From Progne subis subis (taxonomy: Eukaryota; Chordata; Aves; Passeriformes; Hirundinidae), in NCBI GenBank assembly GCA_022316685.1, contig JAKJHU010001570.1, forward strand, positions 1 through 64,000: a DNA stretch of 64,000 nt. Direction: 5' to 3'. Made by a program: the position numbers and the translations under genes. Positions 1-12,837 of the stretch are shown here, piece after piece. The notes below the pieces were generated by a model. The model was not told the DNA's origin. It saw only the letters and a list, made by a program, of their open reading frames with translations, and did not search any database. The stretch's first letter is position 1, and each line of letters begins with the position of its first letter.

Positions 1-1446
<1,446 letters not shown>

Positions 1447-2084
1447 TGTCCTAGGGTGACTGTGTATCCCCAAGTCGTCTATTGGGTGCAAAGGGGAGGG
1501 AAGCACCGTTTGTTTTTCCCCAGGAAAACTCTGCTCCTCGGAGTGACCTTGAAGCGGGGGAGTTGGAACATGGCAAGACGAAAGGAGCTCTGTTGTTTTT
1601 TTTCCCCGGCAGTTAGTTTAGTGCTAGCGTAGTTAGACGCTGTAGAATAGCTGAAGCTTTCTTTTGCTTTTTTTTTTGCTTTTTCTTCCCCTTTGCTTTT
1701 TCCTCCCTTTTTTTCTTTTTTGCCCTCTCCTCGTAACTGTTCCAACCTCTCCGACTAAGGACCTGGGGGAAGCACCGGGGGCCTCCACAGGGGGCCCACC
1801 CCACCAAGACCAGCCCTGCACATCTCCTTTTCTCCCAACGCCAGCGGAGATGGAGCGGTGGAGCACAGTGACTATCTTCAAGAGGAGACTTTCTTTAAGT
1901 TTTTTATCCCTCCGTAAGCAGCATGAAGCTCTTGTCATCGGGTATTGTGCTGGGAGTGCTTTGCCTGTTTAATAAACAGGTTTTTTCCACTTCTCTCGGA
2001 GGAAGTCTTTTCCCGAACCAGTTGGGGGAGGGGAGGGGGGCCTCGTGGGAGGGTTTCTCCCAAAATCTGCCTGAAACCACCACA
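1447..2084 (+). repeat. ERVL-A 5' LTR
   Basis: It starts TGTCCTAGGGTGAC and ends CCACCACA, and it matches 4967-5618. A long T-rich tract (about 1658-1722) lies in the middle. An AATAAA signal lies at about 1971-1976, followed by a short U5. The polypyrimidine tract differs in length between the two LTRs. Confidence 0.88.
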
Positions 2085-2091
2085 AACTTCC

Positions 2092-2109
2092 TGGTGCCCA
2101 ACGTGGGGC
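2092..2109 (+). other. Primer-binding site, Lys-like
   Basis: TGGTGCCCAACGTGGGGC lies 7 bases after the LTR. It differs at one position from the complement of the 3' end of tRNA-Lys(1,2). Related sites sit after the other ERVL LTRs here (31218-31235, 41841-41858, and the split site at 61481). Confidence 0.7.
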
Positions 2110-2160
2110 TCGAGAGAGTGGAAAAACCCTGTACTGATTAGTATTTACCAGTCAGTAACT

Positions 2161-3010
2161 ATGCTGCTTGAACTCATGTCTCTTGGGGTGGGGGCCTTGA
2201 TGTGTTTTGGATCCTTAGGCTTCTTTGAGGTCTTAATACCTTTGTGGTCCTTAGGTTTATTTGCATATCCAGAGATAGCCCCAATATTGTCACTAATACG
2301 CAGTTTTTACAGTAGAGGGACACGGATTAGAGTAGCTATTGGCCTTGGTTTAATGATAATAATTTGTAGGAAGTTTATAAAGGTGCTGAGATCTTTTCCT
2401 AGTATGTATGGGTCATGGTTATGGTTATTCACCCTGTTTGTGGGAGGAGGAGCAGAGGATGAAGTGTTGCAGTCTTTTGTTTCCTTCTTCTCCTCTGAAT
2501 CGGTTGAATCATTGCTGGAGAATGTTGAGTTTCCCCTGAGTGTTAAAGAGACCATCTTTCTGGTATGTCATCTGGTAAGCCTCCTCTATACAGTCTGCAG
2601 CTTCTCTAGAATATGGGCTGAGATTTGTAGAGGGGCTGATGAAACTCCTGACCCAGGCAGAGGAAATCCTGAGTGGTGTGGAGAATGGGAGGATATGGAC
2701 CAACTCCTCAAGGAATTCTCTGACCCTGTAGTCTGGGATTTTCCACGGGAACAAATTCAGAATCCAGTGGAGCTGAGGAAATACCTGAAAGACAGGTACC
2801 ATGATGGCTCTAAGGGGGAAACGATTGCTGCAGTAAGCTGGGCCCTGGCATATGTTTATCGCACATTGCTAGAGACTGTAGGGCAGCAGACAGAGGCAGG
2901 GGGGAAGGGATACAAATCAACAGCTACCCCAGTTACTCAGGCTGCAGCCAACACCCCAGTTATGAAGCCAGCAGCTAACCAGTCTGGAACCAGTTGGTTC
3001 CAGAGACGGG
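2161..3010 (+). pseudogene. gag: ERVL-A Gag N-terminal part (hydrophobic segments plus linker)
   Basis: The first plausible ATG is at 2161, aligned with the ATG of ERVL-C at 41743. The first 150 or so residues are dominated by hydrophobic segments (about residues 1-50, 55-80, 85-100 and 125-145) instead of a matrix domain. They are followed by an acidic region and a Thr/Pro/Ala linker with a TP-VTQAAAN-like repeat. The frame then runs straight into pol-derived sequence at about 3012, because the Gag core, protease and most of RT are deleted. The sequon found in the other ERVL copies is missing here. Membrane insertion is inferred from hydrophobicity only. Confidence 0.7.
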
Positions 3011-4660
3011 GAGGAGGAGCACAACTCCTCCTGGCACCTCGACTGCCTGTGCTAGGGTGGATGTTCAAAGGGAAGGTCCCCTCCACTCATCATGCCACTG
3101 ATGCCACATGGAACAAGTGGATTGCTCTTATTACGCAGCGCGCCTGTATGGGTAAACTAAATCGCCCTGGGATTTTGGAAATAATTACCAATTGGCCTGA
3201 GGGTGAAAATTTTGTCCTCACAGATGAAAAACAAGAGCAAGTGACACGGGCTGAAGAGGCTCCACCATACAACCAATTGCCAGCAGAGGAGACGCATTAT
3301 GCCCTTTTCACTGACGGTTCCTGTCGTATTGTAGGGATGAACTGAAAGTGGAAAGCAGCTGTGTGGAGCCCCACACGACAGGTTGCTGAGGCCACTGAAG
3401 GAGAAGGTGGATCAAGTCAACTTGCAGAACTCAAGGCTGTTCAATTGGCCTTGGGTATTGCTGAAAGAGAGGGGTGGCCAAGGCTCTACCTCTATACCAA
3501 TTCATAGATAGTAGCCAATGCTCTGTAAGGATGGCTAAAGAAGTGGAAAAAAGCTAATTAGCAGTGTAGAAAGAAACCAATTTAGGCTGCTGAGGAGTAA
3601 AAAGACATTGCTACCAGGGTAGGGAGACTACCTGTGAAAGTCCGCCACGTAGATGCCCACATCCCCAAGAGTAGAGCTAATGAGGAGCATCGAAACAACG
3701 AGCAGGTAAATCGGGCAGCAAAAATAGAAGTGTCAAAGACTGATTTAGATTGAGAACACAAGGGAGAGTTGTTTTTAGCTCGATGGGCCCATGATGCCTC
3801 AGGTCACCAGGGCAGAGATGCCACCTATAAGTGGGCACGAGACCAAGGGGTGGATCTAATCTTAGATAGTATTTCTCACGTTATCCACGACTGTAAGATG
3901 TGTGCTGCCATCAAGCAGGCCAAGCGGGTGAAGCCCCTATAGTATGGCAAGCGATGGTCCAAGTATAAGTATGGGGAAGCCTGGCAGATTGATTACATCA
4001 CCCTTCCCCAAAACCCACCAAGGCAAGTGCTACGTGCTCATAATGGTGGAATCCACCATGGGGTGGCTGGAGACCTACCCTGTGCCCCATGCTACTGCCC
4101 AAAACACCATCCTGAGCCTAGAGAAGCAAGTCCTGTGGAGGCATAGTCCCCCCAAAAGAATTGAGTCAGACAACAGGACTCATTTCAAGAACAGCCTTAT
4201 TAACACCTGGGCTAGGGAACATGGCATTGAGTGGGTGTACCATATTCCCTACCATGCACCCGCTGCAGGCAAAGTGGAGAGGCACAATGCATTGTTAAAA
4301 ATCCAGTTGAAAGCATTGGGTGGGGGATCTTTCAAGAATTGGGAACAGCATTTAGCATAGGCCACCTGGTTGGTCAACACCCGAGGCTCCACCAACTGAG
4401 CAAGCCCTGCCCAGGCTGAGCCTCTGCATACAACAGATGGAGATAAAGTCCCAGTGGTGCATGTCAGAGGTCTGTTAGGGAAGACAGTGTGGATCAAGTC
4501 TGCCTCAAGTACAGACGAACCCATTCGTGGGGTTGTCTTTGCTCAGGGACCAGGCTGCACATGGTAGATAGTGCAGAAAGATGGAACAACACGATGTGTA
4601 CCTCAAAGAGATCTGATTGTTAAGTGAGAATCATGTATAAACATCACTGTCTGCTAAATG
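3011..4660 (+). pseudogene. pol: ERVL-A pol remnant (connection, RNase H, integrase)
   Basis: From about 3012 the text matches the RT connection, RNase H (FTDGS at about 3309) and integrase of ERVL-C. The frame is open to 3345, then stops recur at about 3343, 3505, 3527, 3560 and later. The integrase core is recognisable at 3944-4360, with the SDN aspartate near 4165 and the GKVERHN glutamate near 4270. No dUTPase or env follows. A polypurine tract GGGGATAAGGGGTAGAAAA (4948-4966) abuts the 3' LTR. It cannot make an enzyme. Confidence 0.82.
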
Positions 4661-4966
4661 GTATTGCCATTGTCTGTACATTAAACCACGCAAAATAAAA
4701 GAAAAGGAAATGTGTGAGAGGGTATGTGTTAAGTGTTGAAAGTATGAGCAAGTGTTAAAGGTATGAGTAAGTGAGAAAAAAATCCTGCTGCCCTGCAGCC
4801 TGGGGCCTGGATTCAGTGGTTCAGTGTGGAACGTGACAAGAGCATGACAGGTATTGCTTGTATTCTTTTTTTTTTTTTTGTTGTGGGGAGAATGGATGGA
4901 AGTTTTATGTGGAATATACGTTAGTTCTGTCCGTAAGTCGACAATATGGGGATAAGGGGTAGAAAA

Positions 4967-5618
4967 TGTCCTAGGGTGACTGTGTATCCCCCAATCGTCT
5001 GTTAGGTGCAGGGGGGAGGGAAGCGCCGTTTGTTTTTCCCCAGGAAAACTCTGCTCATCAGAGTAACCTTGAAGCGGGGGAGTTGGAACACGGCAAGACT
5101 AAAGAAGCTCTGTTGTTTTTTTTTTTTGCCCCGGCAGTTAGTTAGTTTAGTGCTAGCGTAGTTAGACGCTGTAGAATAGCTGAAGCTTTTTGCCTTTTTT
5201 TTTTCTTTTTTTTCCTTTTTTTTTCTTTTTTCTTTTTTTCCTTCCTTTTTTTCTTTTTTGCCCTCTCTTCGTAATTGTTCCAACCTCTCCGGACTAAGGA
5301 CCTGGGGGAAGCACCGGGGGCCTCCACAGAGGGCCCACCCCACCAAGACCAGCCCTGCACATCTCCTTTTCTCCCAACACCAGTGGAGATGGAGCGGTGG
5401 AGCACAGTGACTATCTTCAAGAGGAGACTTTCTTTAAGTTTGTTATCCCTCCGTAAGCAGCACGAAGCTCTTGTCATCGGGTATTGTGCTGGGAGTGCTT
5501 TGCCTGTTTAATAAACAGGTTTTTTCCACTTCTCTCTGAGGAAGTCTTTTCCCAAACCGGTTGGGGGAGGGGGTCCCCATGGGAGGGTTTCTCCCAAAAT
5601 CTGCCTGAAACCACCACA
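4967..5618 (+). repeat. ERVL-A 3' LTR
   Basis: It is a direct copy of 1447-2084, with the same TGTCCTAGGGTGAC start and CCACCACA end. The T-rich tract at about 5186-5260 is longer and rearranged compared with the 5' LTR. The ASH1L reading resumes immediately after it. Confidence 0.88.
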
Positions 5619-5794
5619 CACCAGCATAAAGAACAGGCACGGTCACTTGCAGAAACATCTCATTGTGGATAGCTTTCTCTTTCATGGGGGTATTAAAAAG
5701 CCAAAGCACAAGAGGAAAAGGAAATGCCTGCAGAATAGAGATGACCTCCAGTTTCTGGCAGACCTTGGGGAACTCATCAATAAGTTTCAAGTGT
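5619..5794 (+). pseudogene. ASH1L: ASH1L large-exon fragment 2
   Basis: This short piece continues the ASH1L coding text directly after the ERVL-A target duplication. The lysine-rich block [10 protein letters not shown] lies near 5697-5726 and [11 protein letters not shown] near 5734-5766. It ends at the 6-bp target AAGTGT of the next LTR. It is collinear with fragments 1 and 3, so all belong to one interrupted exon. Confidence 0.85.
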
Positions 5795-6187
5795 TGTCAC
5801 CGAGACACACAAAGCAGTCACACGCAGACAAGAGATTTTCGCAAGGCAGAGGTCCTTCCGATTCCAGCTCACAGCTGAGAGAGCGGAGAGAAGAGAGCCC
5901 CTTTGTTTATTTTTTACTTTTTATACATTTGTGGGTCTAGCAGAAGATTGGCTTTTTGGGGTTTCCACCCCTCCGCCTCAGTGGCCAGACCAACTGTCAG
6001 TTACAATTGTTTTCAGGTTAGAAATATGCAAACAAAGGACAGAGAATGAAAAACAAAGGATTTGTTTATGTTACATCTGTGGGAAAAAGGTAGAAAACTG
6101 CTCTAATATTCTACAGTAACTAAAATATCTGACTCCATTTATGAAATTCAAAAAGGCCTTAAAAAACTCAGAAAACCCAGGGTAACA
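5795..6187 (-). mobile_element. Solo ERVK LTR (subfamily 1)
   Basis: On the minus strand it starts TGTTACCC and ends CGGTGACA, 393 bp. Imperfect 6-bp duplications flank it (AAGTGT 5789-5794, ATGTGT 6188-6193). It is nearly the same as the ERVK-B 5' LTR (30001-30399) and the solo LTR at 60888-61283. No internal sequence is present, so it is a recombined solo LTR inside ASH1L. Confidence 0.88.
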
Positions 6188-6727
6188 ATGTGTTAAGGAT
6201 TTTGCATAAAAGTTACACATTTTATCATGAAAATCCATGTCCCAGTGTCTTCAGGATTAATTTTGATCATTATTACCCTGTGCCATGTATCCAGTATGAC
6301 CCATTGCTTTATCTTTGCAGGACCTCTGATATAAAGTCTAAGAAGAAGCATGGCAGACCTGCCAAAACCAATGACACCATGACAAAGCTGCCTTTTTTAC
6401 AAGGCTTTGGTTACCCTATTCCCAGTGGGAGTTACTATGCACCCTATGGAATGCCTTACACATCAATGCCTATGATGAATCTTGGTTACTATGGTCAGTA
6501 TCCACCTCCTCTGTACCTGTCTCATATGCTTGGAGAGGCTTCCCCATTTATGAGACCTACTGTACCCCCACCCCAATTCCATGCAAGCTCTCATATGAAG
6601 ATGTCCACCACTACCAAATGTAAAGCAAAACAACGAGTGCACCTACAGGCCCCTATGGGAATGGGCCTTGGAGACATGCAGTCCTCTTTGGTTTCTCCAA
6701 AGGTTGGAGGAACAAGCCTTTTGTCAT
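6188..6727 (+). pseudogene. ASH1L: ASH1L large-exon fragment 3
   Basis: An open stretch of about 175 codons continues ASH1L from the previous fragment, including the Tyr/Pro-rich segment with [20 protein letters not shown] near 6436-6495. The second AT-hook, at about 6341-6364, reads KKKHGRPAK. The Arg normally before GRP has become His, which should weaken minor-groove binding; this is known AT-hook chemistry. Homology stops at about 6727, where a new insertion begins. Confidence 0.88.
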
Positions 6728-8649
6728 GGGTTAGTACAGTTTGGTTTTTTAGTTATAGAGGAATGTAGAATGATTTTCCGGGTCAGGACCTGGGAATTGC
6801 TTTAGAAAGGACAGGGACCTATCAGAAGATTAGTTAGAATATTGGTATCTGTTTTGACCACTGAAAATTGTTAGCTACGACTTTGGGAAGTACCATATAA
6901 AACCCCTTGATTTCCTGTAAGTAAGCTTGTTCTTTCTTTCCTTTGGCCAGTGAGAGACAGGGAACATCGAGTTAGGCCTGCTGCTCCCCCCTTTTTCGGG
7001 GGGGGAGCTGGCCTGAGGCCTGGCTGGATTGTATCAGCTCCCGGGTCGGGGGGGTGGGGGGGGTGGGGGGAGAGGAGGGGAAGGAAAGGTTGCTGCTTTA
7101 CAACAACTACTTTCTCCAAGCTTCCCTGGAGCAGGGAGAGATCTCTGACGGGCCCCTGATAAAATCTATGGGCACCATTTAGGCTGAGGCCACTCCGATT
7201 TACACCAAGGGGTGGGCTGAGAAGGCATTTATGATCCTGCCTGGTTTTTTTGTGATTCTGGACTGCCTGGGTGCTCTGGTCTCTGATGTTTCTATGTGAG
7301 TTCTTCCCCCCCTCACCAGCACAGCCTTAAACATCTAATAACAGGAGCTACAGAAGGAGAGACAAAGACTCTGGGCAGATTTCACCCTTTCCTGGCAACA
7401 TGAAGCTTGGCCCTTCTCCGAGAGAGAAAAGAGACAGAGTGAGCATAAAGAACAACAGCATGAAGTCAATAGAGCAAGAGTAAAAAGACTATTGGGACAG
7501 AGGGTTAAAGAATTAGTTGTTCTATTCTTATTTGAGCCATGGAAATGAACTCTATATTTAGATTAACCCTTTAAATCATGGAAAAGATATGCATTTGGGG
7601 AGATGATTGTTTAGATTTGTGTGTGGATTTAAGCAAAGGTGTTTGTGATGGACTAAGTAATATTAATCCTATAAGATGCTTGAACAGAGATAGAGATGAG
7701 AAGCCCTCTGCACCAGTGAAAAAGTGAGAAGATATCTGTGTACCTTAAGATGAAGAATCCTTTGCTTTTATAGTTATTCATCTTTAAAAGGTGACCCCCC
7801 AATATGCAAAAGTCTAAGACCCATGACTGTGGTAGCTCACCATGAGACTAGACGACCGCCGATGGCAAAAGAAAAAGAGTCTGCTCTCTGGCTTCGGGTG
7901 GGATCTTACAGCTTTTATTCTCCAGTCCTGCCCTGCTTTGGCTGGAGATCTTCCCCGATCACTTTCCGGGCCAGAGAGAGCCCGGCCCTCCCCTGTCGGG
8001 ACTTTTTCCCCAGGGGGCAGGGCCCAGAGGAACCACCCAATAAGGGAGAAGCGGGAGGGGAACAGGGCTGGGTTACATTTCAGTGTGGGGGATGGGCACT
8101 GCGGGGCAAGGACAGATCATAGGACAGATACATAGAAAAAACATTACAAATCCGATGAAATATAAACCAAATTAATGCATTACAACACATGACCCATAAG
8201 CAGCTTGGGAACCTGCTAATGGGAGGGGTCACAAAAGCAGGTTTCTCCGGGCGGTTGTTTTTTGACAGTTAAAAAACCCACAAGAGAACTGTTCTAAGTT
8301 GTCAGTGAAATCCATGACTCTAAGAGAGACTCTTCCCCTAAAGAATTGATGAAAGAATATTGTCAGATAGTAAAACTGACTGAAAATTACAAGTTTTGTC
8401 TTTATGTTGTTTTGTAGGAAAGTTAACAGTTTGTAAGGGGAGGGAAGAGTGTTTTTAGAGTTTCATTCTGTTTTGTTTTACTTTTTTTTTCCCCCCCAAC
8501 TTTTCCTTTCCATTCTTTTAATGTGTGTTAATAAAACTATTTGTTCATTTTTAAAGTTAAGCCTGCTTTTTTTTTCTCCTAGTCTCTCTCCCACAGAAAA
8601 AAAAAGTGAGTACTAAAACCAGAATTTAATAAACGTAAAACCACTACAC
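6728..8649 (+). mobile_element. LTR-like insertion of unknown family in ASH1L
   Basis: About 1.9 kb interrupts ASH1L between fragments 3 and 4 and has no coding homology I recognise. It has a TATAAAA box at 6896-6902, a G-rich stretch at about 7045-7083, and AATAAA at 8530-8535. It ends with AAAACCACTACA. The polyadenylation end resembles, in the opposite direction, the LTR-like unit at 12154. This suggests a non-autonomous or very long LTR. Clear target duplications are not visible. Open frames inside (for example 7823-8135) look like chance. Confidence 0.5.
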
Positions 8650-9217
8650 CATTCAAGTGGCTGACTTCACAAAAGGAAACTCAAACATAAGCACAAGCAT
8701 AAGGATGAGCAGATATTGGGGACACATTAAGATCTGAGTGGTCTCTTTGCTAGTAAGTCCACTGGCTTCTCCAGCCATGCAGTCAATGAAAGGCTAAGCA
8801 GCTTAGATAAAGACTTCTTGCTCAACGAGAAAAGAAAACACAGGGAGAAGCGGAAGCACCAGCATTGTGAAACCAGACACAAAGGCTCAAAGAGCAACTT
8901 TGAAGCAGATACACTGTCCATGTTATCACTTTCTGATGCCCAGCAGTGGACACAGAGTAAAGATAATAGTGACTCAAGCAATGATCCTGTTCACTCTTGC
9001 ACAAAGAGTTACTCTGGTAATACTGAGAGTAATGGAAGGTCTGAGTCCCTGAACATGATTGGTGAAATGAATTCCTCAAGTGAGAATGAGGACAATGATG
9101 CAAGTGGGAATAAAAGAAGAAGCTTTGAAGGGTTTGGAACTTACAGGGGAAAGGACATTCAGCCCTTCAGGACAAATAGGAAGAACAGAAGTACTTATGA
9201 TTCTTCAGCTTCTTCAG
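8650..9217 (+). pseudogene. ASH1L: ASH1L large-exon fragment 4
   Basis: The text resumes with the Lys/His-rich block (alternating K and H, near 8672-8712). It passes a stop codon TAA at about 8728 and continues in frame at 8818-9217 with the Ser/Asp-rich ASH1L text ending in YDSSASS. Homology ends at 9217, where TCTTCAG is followed by GTAAAC. In the ASH1L I know, the exon continues past this point, so this is more likely a rearrangement breakpoint than a true exon end, though it also looks like a splice donor. Confidence 0.83.
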
Positions 9218-11344
9218 GTAAACTCTGCTTTATTCTATTTTACCTTACTGCATTTAAATTTTAATGCCAAACAAAGAGGGACATGCCATTTATACCTAAT
9301 ATATTTATGAGTCAATAACTTCTCTGGCTTTTTGTAATTGACTGCCAGTCTGCATCCAGACTCTGGGGAGATCAACAAGAAAGTTGTGCATGCCTTAAGC
9401 CTAAACCTTTAAATGTCTTTGAGTTGTTGCACATTTTTTGGAATATTTGTTCTGCCTTCACCTATCTCTCATAGCTTGTTGAGCTTCTGCAAAAAATCTC
9501 ACCATTACATTCTGCAACAGCATCAATTATAATACCTGTTGGCAAAGTAGGTATCCCTCTTATTGGTATCTACTCTCGTGGAGTGGTAGTCATTGCCTAG
9601 CCTTTGGAAGAACAGCCACAGTACAGAGAAGAATCTCTGCTCTGGCTCACAAAGCATACAAAAGCCATGTGTTGATGAGAAGGACCAGCTGCATGGGAAG
9701 TTGTGGAGCTGGGTCTGTGTCCCATGACTGCTGCGGTGTACTGCTGATCCAGAGGGATCCATCATGTTGATGGCTGTGCTGAATATATGGAGATCCTGGG
9801 TACAATACCAGTGTAAATCTGTCACTTCAAGTTGGCAGGTGTCATGTAAAGTAATTATCCTGAGCACTGAGTGGCTATGGGAAGGGACTGGTGTAATGGA
9901 AGCAATAAACCCTCACCAACTGACTGAAGAGTTTTAGGTCTCATGACTTGGATATATAAGCTGGGTAGATGAAGAAGGAAGAAACTCCTTTCAGATGCTA
10001 AGGACATCACCTGCAGAGGGACATAAAAAAAGGAGTCTGAATCTTGTCTGAGAGACTGAATTGTACTTTACAAAAGGGGACTGCTTTTGTGATGACACAG
10101 AGGCAGGTGTTTTGCTGCAATATAAATGAATTTTGCTTGGAAGCAAGCCCAGAGCTCCTGCACCATCAGGTATTTATCACAAAGCAGATTTCACACTAGG
10201 TTCTGGAAAAGGGTGAGCTTTACTGAACCAACCAGTGGTGGATGACACTGTGATGTGCTAAAAAAAGAGCTTCAAAAAAACCATAATTCATAGCCTCCAA
10301 AATGAAAAGCGAATCAGCTAAGAATTTGTATAACCCACCAAAGTAAGGCTCCAAAGTGGATTTTTTTTTACTTGTAACTGAATTCCAAAGACTGTTCAGG
10401 CTTAAGCCACCTAGACATTTCCATTTCCTTCACTGAGATCAGTATCTGGACTATAGCAATGAACAACAGTCTAAAATGAGAGCTTACCCAATGAAAACAT
10501 TCCCATTTGTGATACTGTATTATATCAGACCAATTGTGACACCTAGAAATGAGACACCAGAACATATTGGAAAAGAGAATTCAGTCACTGCTTGTATCAG
10601 GGTTACTACATGCCTGACAAATAACAAAAATATTCTCCATCAAATGCTCCAGTGTCTATTGCATTAAGGAAGTTGTGTCCTAGAAGACAAGGGTTAAAAG
10701 TCTTAAAAATTTTTAACAAGGCTATTTATAGGTCTTTTAGTGGAAGTTTATGATTTTACAATTTGATAGCAGTTGGATTTGTAGCCTTTTTGTTTTTTGA
10801 ACAGATGTTTACTAAACCTTTACTTCCAATTTAATATATTTCACTTAGATGCAACAAATTATCAAAATTCTCAACACTGCTGAACCCAAAAGAATTTCCA
10901 AAGTAGAGGCATGATTCCCACCAGGCTTACTTGGAAATATAATTAGTTAAAAAAAAGACCATTTCATGTTATTTTCCTTCAGTTTATTGTCCATGCTGAT
11001 AAAAGCATAAGATGGTGTGGTAGAACTTGCAGTAAGAGCTCTGTCAGATTTGCTGTTTAAACTTTTAAAACTTTTTAAAATACTTTTTAAACCATGATAC
11101 TGTCTAAGATCTCAGTGCAGCTTTTTATCCTCTCTGCCTTTGAGCTTCACTGGTATTCCCAACATAGGCCTGCACTTGAGTCTAGCCATAACTGTTGACC
11201 AGTTCTCACTGAGGGGGGAAATAAACTTTTCCATTATAACATTGACCTTCTTTCTGCTAATTCACCTTACATTTCCCTGTGGTGGCTAAACAGTGATTGA
11301 CTAATCATAAAATAAAAGGTAAAAGAAAAAAAGTCCTATAAGAG
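9218..11344. other. Non-coding stretch, no gene seen
   Basis: About 2.1 kb of AT-rich sequence without convincing reading frames, LTR ends or homology I recognise. It could be intronic or flanking sequence carried with the ASH1L duplicate, or an old unrecognised repeat. Confidence 0.5.
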
Positions 11345-11745
11345 TGTGATCGGGATATGCAAAGCAATCACACGAGAGATGAGAGATTTCGCAGGGCAGA
11401 GAGTTCCTCCGAGCTAGCTCAAGGCTGAGCCAAGGCGGAGAACAAGGCGGAGAGCCTCTGCCTGTTTATTTCTTACTTTTTATACATTTGTGGGTCTGGC
11501 TGAAGATTGGCTTCTGGAGTTTCCACCCCTCAGCCAACTGGCCAGACCAGCCGTCAGTTACAATTGTTTTCAGGTTAGAAATATGCAAACAAAGGACAGA
11601 GAATGAAAAACAAAGGATTTGTTTATGTTACATCTGTGAGGAAAAGGTAGAAACTGCTCCTAATATTGTGCAGTAGCTAAAAGGTCTGACTCCATTTTAT
11701 GAACAATCAAAAGGCTTTAAAAAACTCAGAAAAACCAGGGTGACA
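11345..11745 (-). mobile_element. Solo ERVK LTR (subfamily 2)
   Basis: It is bounded by a perfect 6-bp duplication TAAGAG (11339-11344, 11746-11751). In plus coordinates it runs from TGTGATCGGG to GGGTGACA, so the LTR reads on the minus strand. It is the same subfamily as the plus-strand solo LTR at 49520-49898 and a diverged relative of the ERVK-B LTRs. Confidence 0.9.
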
Positions 11746-11751
11746 TAAGAG

Positions 11752-12153
11752 CATATAGCTTTGTCACAGGAAACCGCTTCCATAGCTTAATTGCTCTTTT
11801 CATTTGGTATTTGTCATCTTTCACTATATAAAAATTATATATAACAGAGATAAGAGGAGACACCCTCAATACTTAGAAGAAAGATGAAAAAATATTTATA
11901 TCACAATTTCAGTGTTATCTTTACTAAGTGGACATTTTGGTATGCTCAGTGATACCGTTTGCAACTTCACTGTATGTTGCTGGCAATGAAATATGGAGCA
12001 AACCCACCTACATTCAGTGGAGATATCTGTGATACAAGGGTCAAGAGAACCATTTAGTGCTCTTAAGCATTCAGGAATTGTAGTTTGTTTCAATGTAGTG
12101 TTCTGGGGCACATGCCATTGAATTGTTGCTATTTTGTAATTTTTATTTGTGCA
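11752..12153. other. Non-coding stretch, no gene seen
   Basis: About 400 bp between a solo LTR and the next LTR-like unit. I see no reading frame or repeat boundary that I can support. Confidence 0.4.
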
Positions 12154-12837
12154 TGTAGTGATTTCACGTTTTCCAATTCCTGTTTCTCAAAATTAGTGTA
12201 GTGGTTTGAGTGTCAACCAGAATCATTTACTCTTTTTCTGCTGTGAGACAGGATTAGGAGAAAAGCAAAGCAGATTCAAACTTGAAAGGTATAAAGACAG
12301 ATTTATTAACACAACAAGAGAGGGAAAAAATTAATAAAAATCAGAATAAAACACACAAAACACTTTTCCTCTCCCCCAACAGCTTCTTTTCTTTCTCACA
12401 GTCAATGTATAAAGACAAAACTCAGAACTCTAGGTCAGTACTACTTATAAAATAGTCTTTCATCAGTCCATTTAGAGAGAGAAGTCTCTTTTGGTCTGTT
12501 ATGGTAACTTTGCACAGGAAAGAAGCAGTCCGCTTGTGGCTTTTAACTTTCACAAAAGCAGCTGCCAGGGGAAATCTGCAGTTGTGAACCTCCCATATCA
12601 CGTAGCCTTTCCGGTGGCTACATATAGTCCATGGATTCATGCATACTCATGGGGTTTTTAAAGATGAACAGCTCCAAAAGCAAAGGGGTTTCTTCACTAG
12701 ATCTAAAATCATCTTCATCTCAAGAAACAGAGGTCTTCTTTTTCCCTGGGGGCAGAAGGCTTCTATCTTTCTTTTAATATTCCTCTGTTCAAAATTCTCC
12801 ATTAGATCACAGCTATTTCAATATTTACTAAGTCCAT
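12154..12837 (-). repeat. Minus-strand LTR-like unit, left (3') part
   Basis: It begins (plus coordinates) TGTAGTGATTTCACG after GTGCA. On the minus strand it carries AATAAA near 12302-12307 and a U5-like end CACTACA. Similar ends occur at 44890-44938 and 51369-51425, and in reverse at about 8560-8649. It is interrupted by ERVK-A at the target GTCCAT and continues at 20429-20656 and probably 21318-21876. Confidence 0.5.

Larger units (their letters stand above)
1447..5618 (+). mobile_element. ERVL-A provirus, internally deleted
   Basis: Two direct LTRs (1447-2084 and 4967-5618) flank a primer site, a gag remnant and a decayed pol. The element sits in the ASH1L exon and is bounded by a 5-bp duplication CACCA (1442-1446 and 5619-5623), so it is a true insertion. 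The pol text (RNase H and integrase) is ERVL/class III-like and closely resembles ERVL-C at 35854-42529. There is no env. A large internal deletion joins the gag linker straight to the region between RT and RNase H near 3010. The LTRs differ at several percent of sites by eye, so this copy is older than ERVL-C. Confidence 0.88.

Noticed and set aside
1613..1972. Open frames on both strands with Lys-rich or Phe-rich products
   Set aside because: They come from the T-rich tract of the ERVL-A LTR, and the same frames recur in the 3' LTR.
9218..11344. Search for exons continuing ASH1L in the region after 9217
   Set aside because: No coding similarity or paired splice sites were recognised, and all frames are short.
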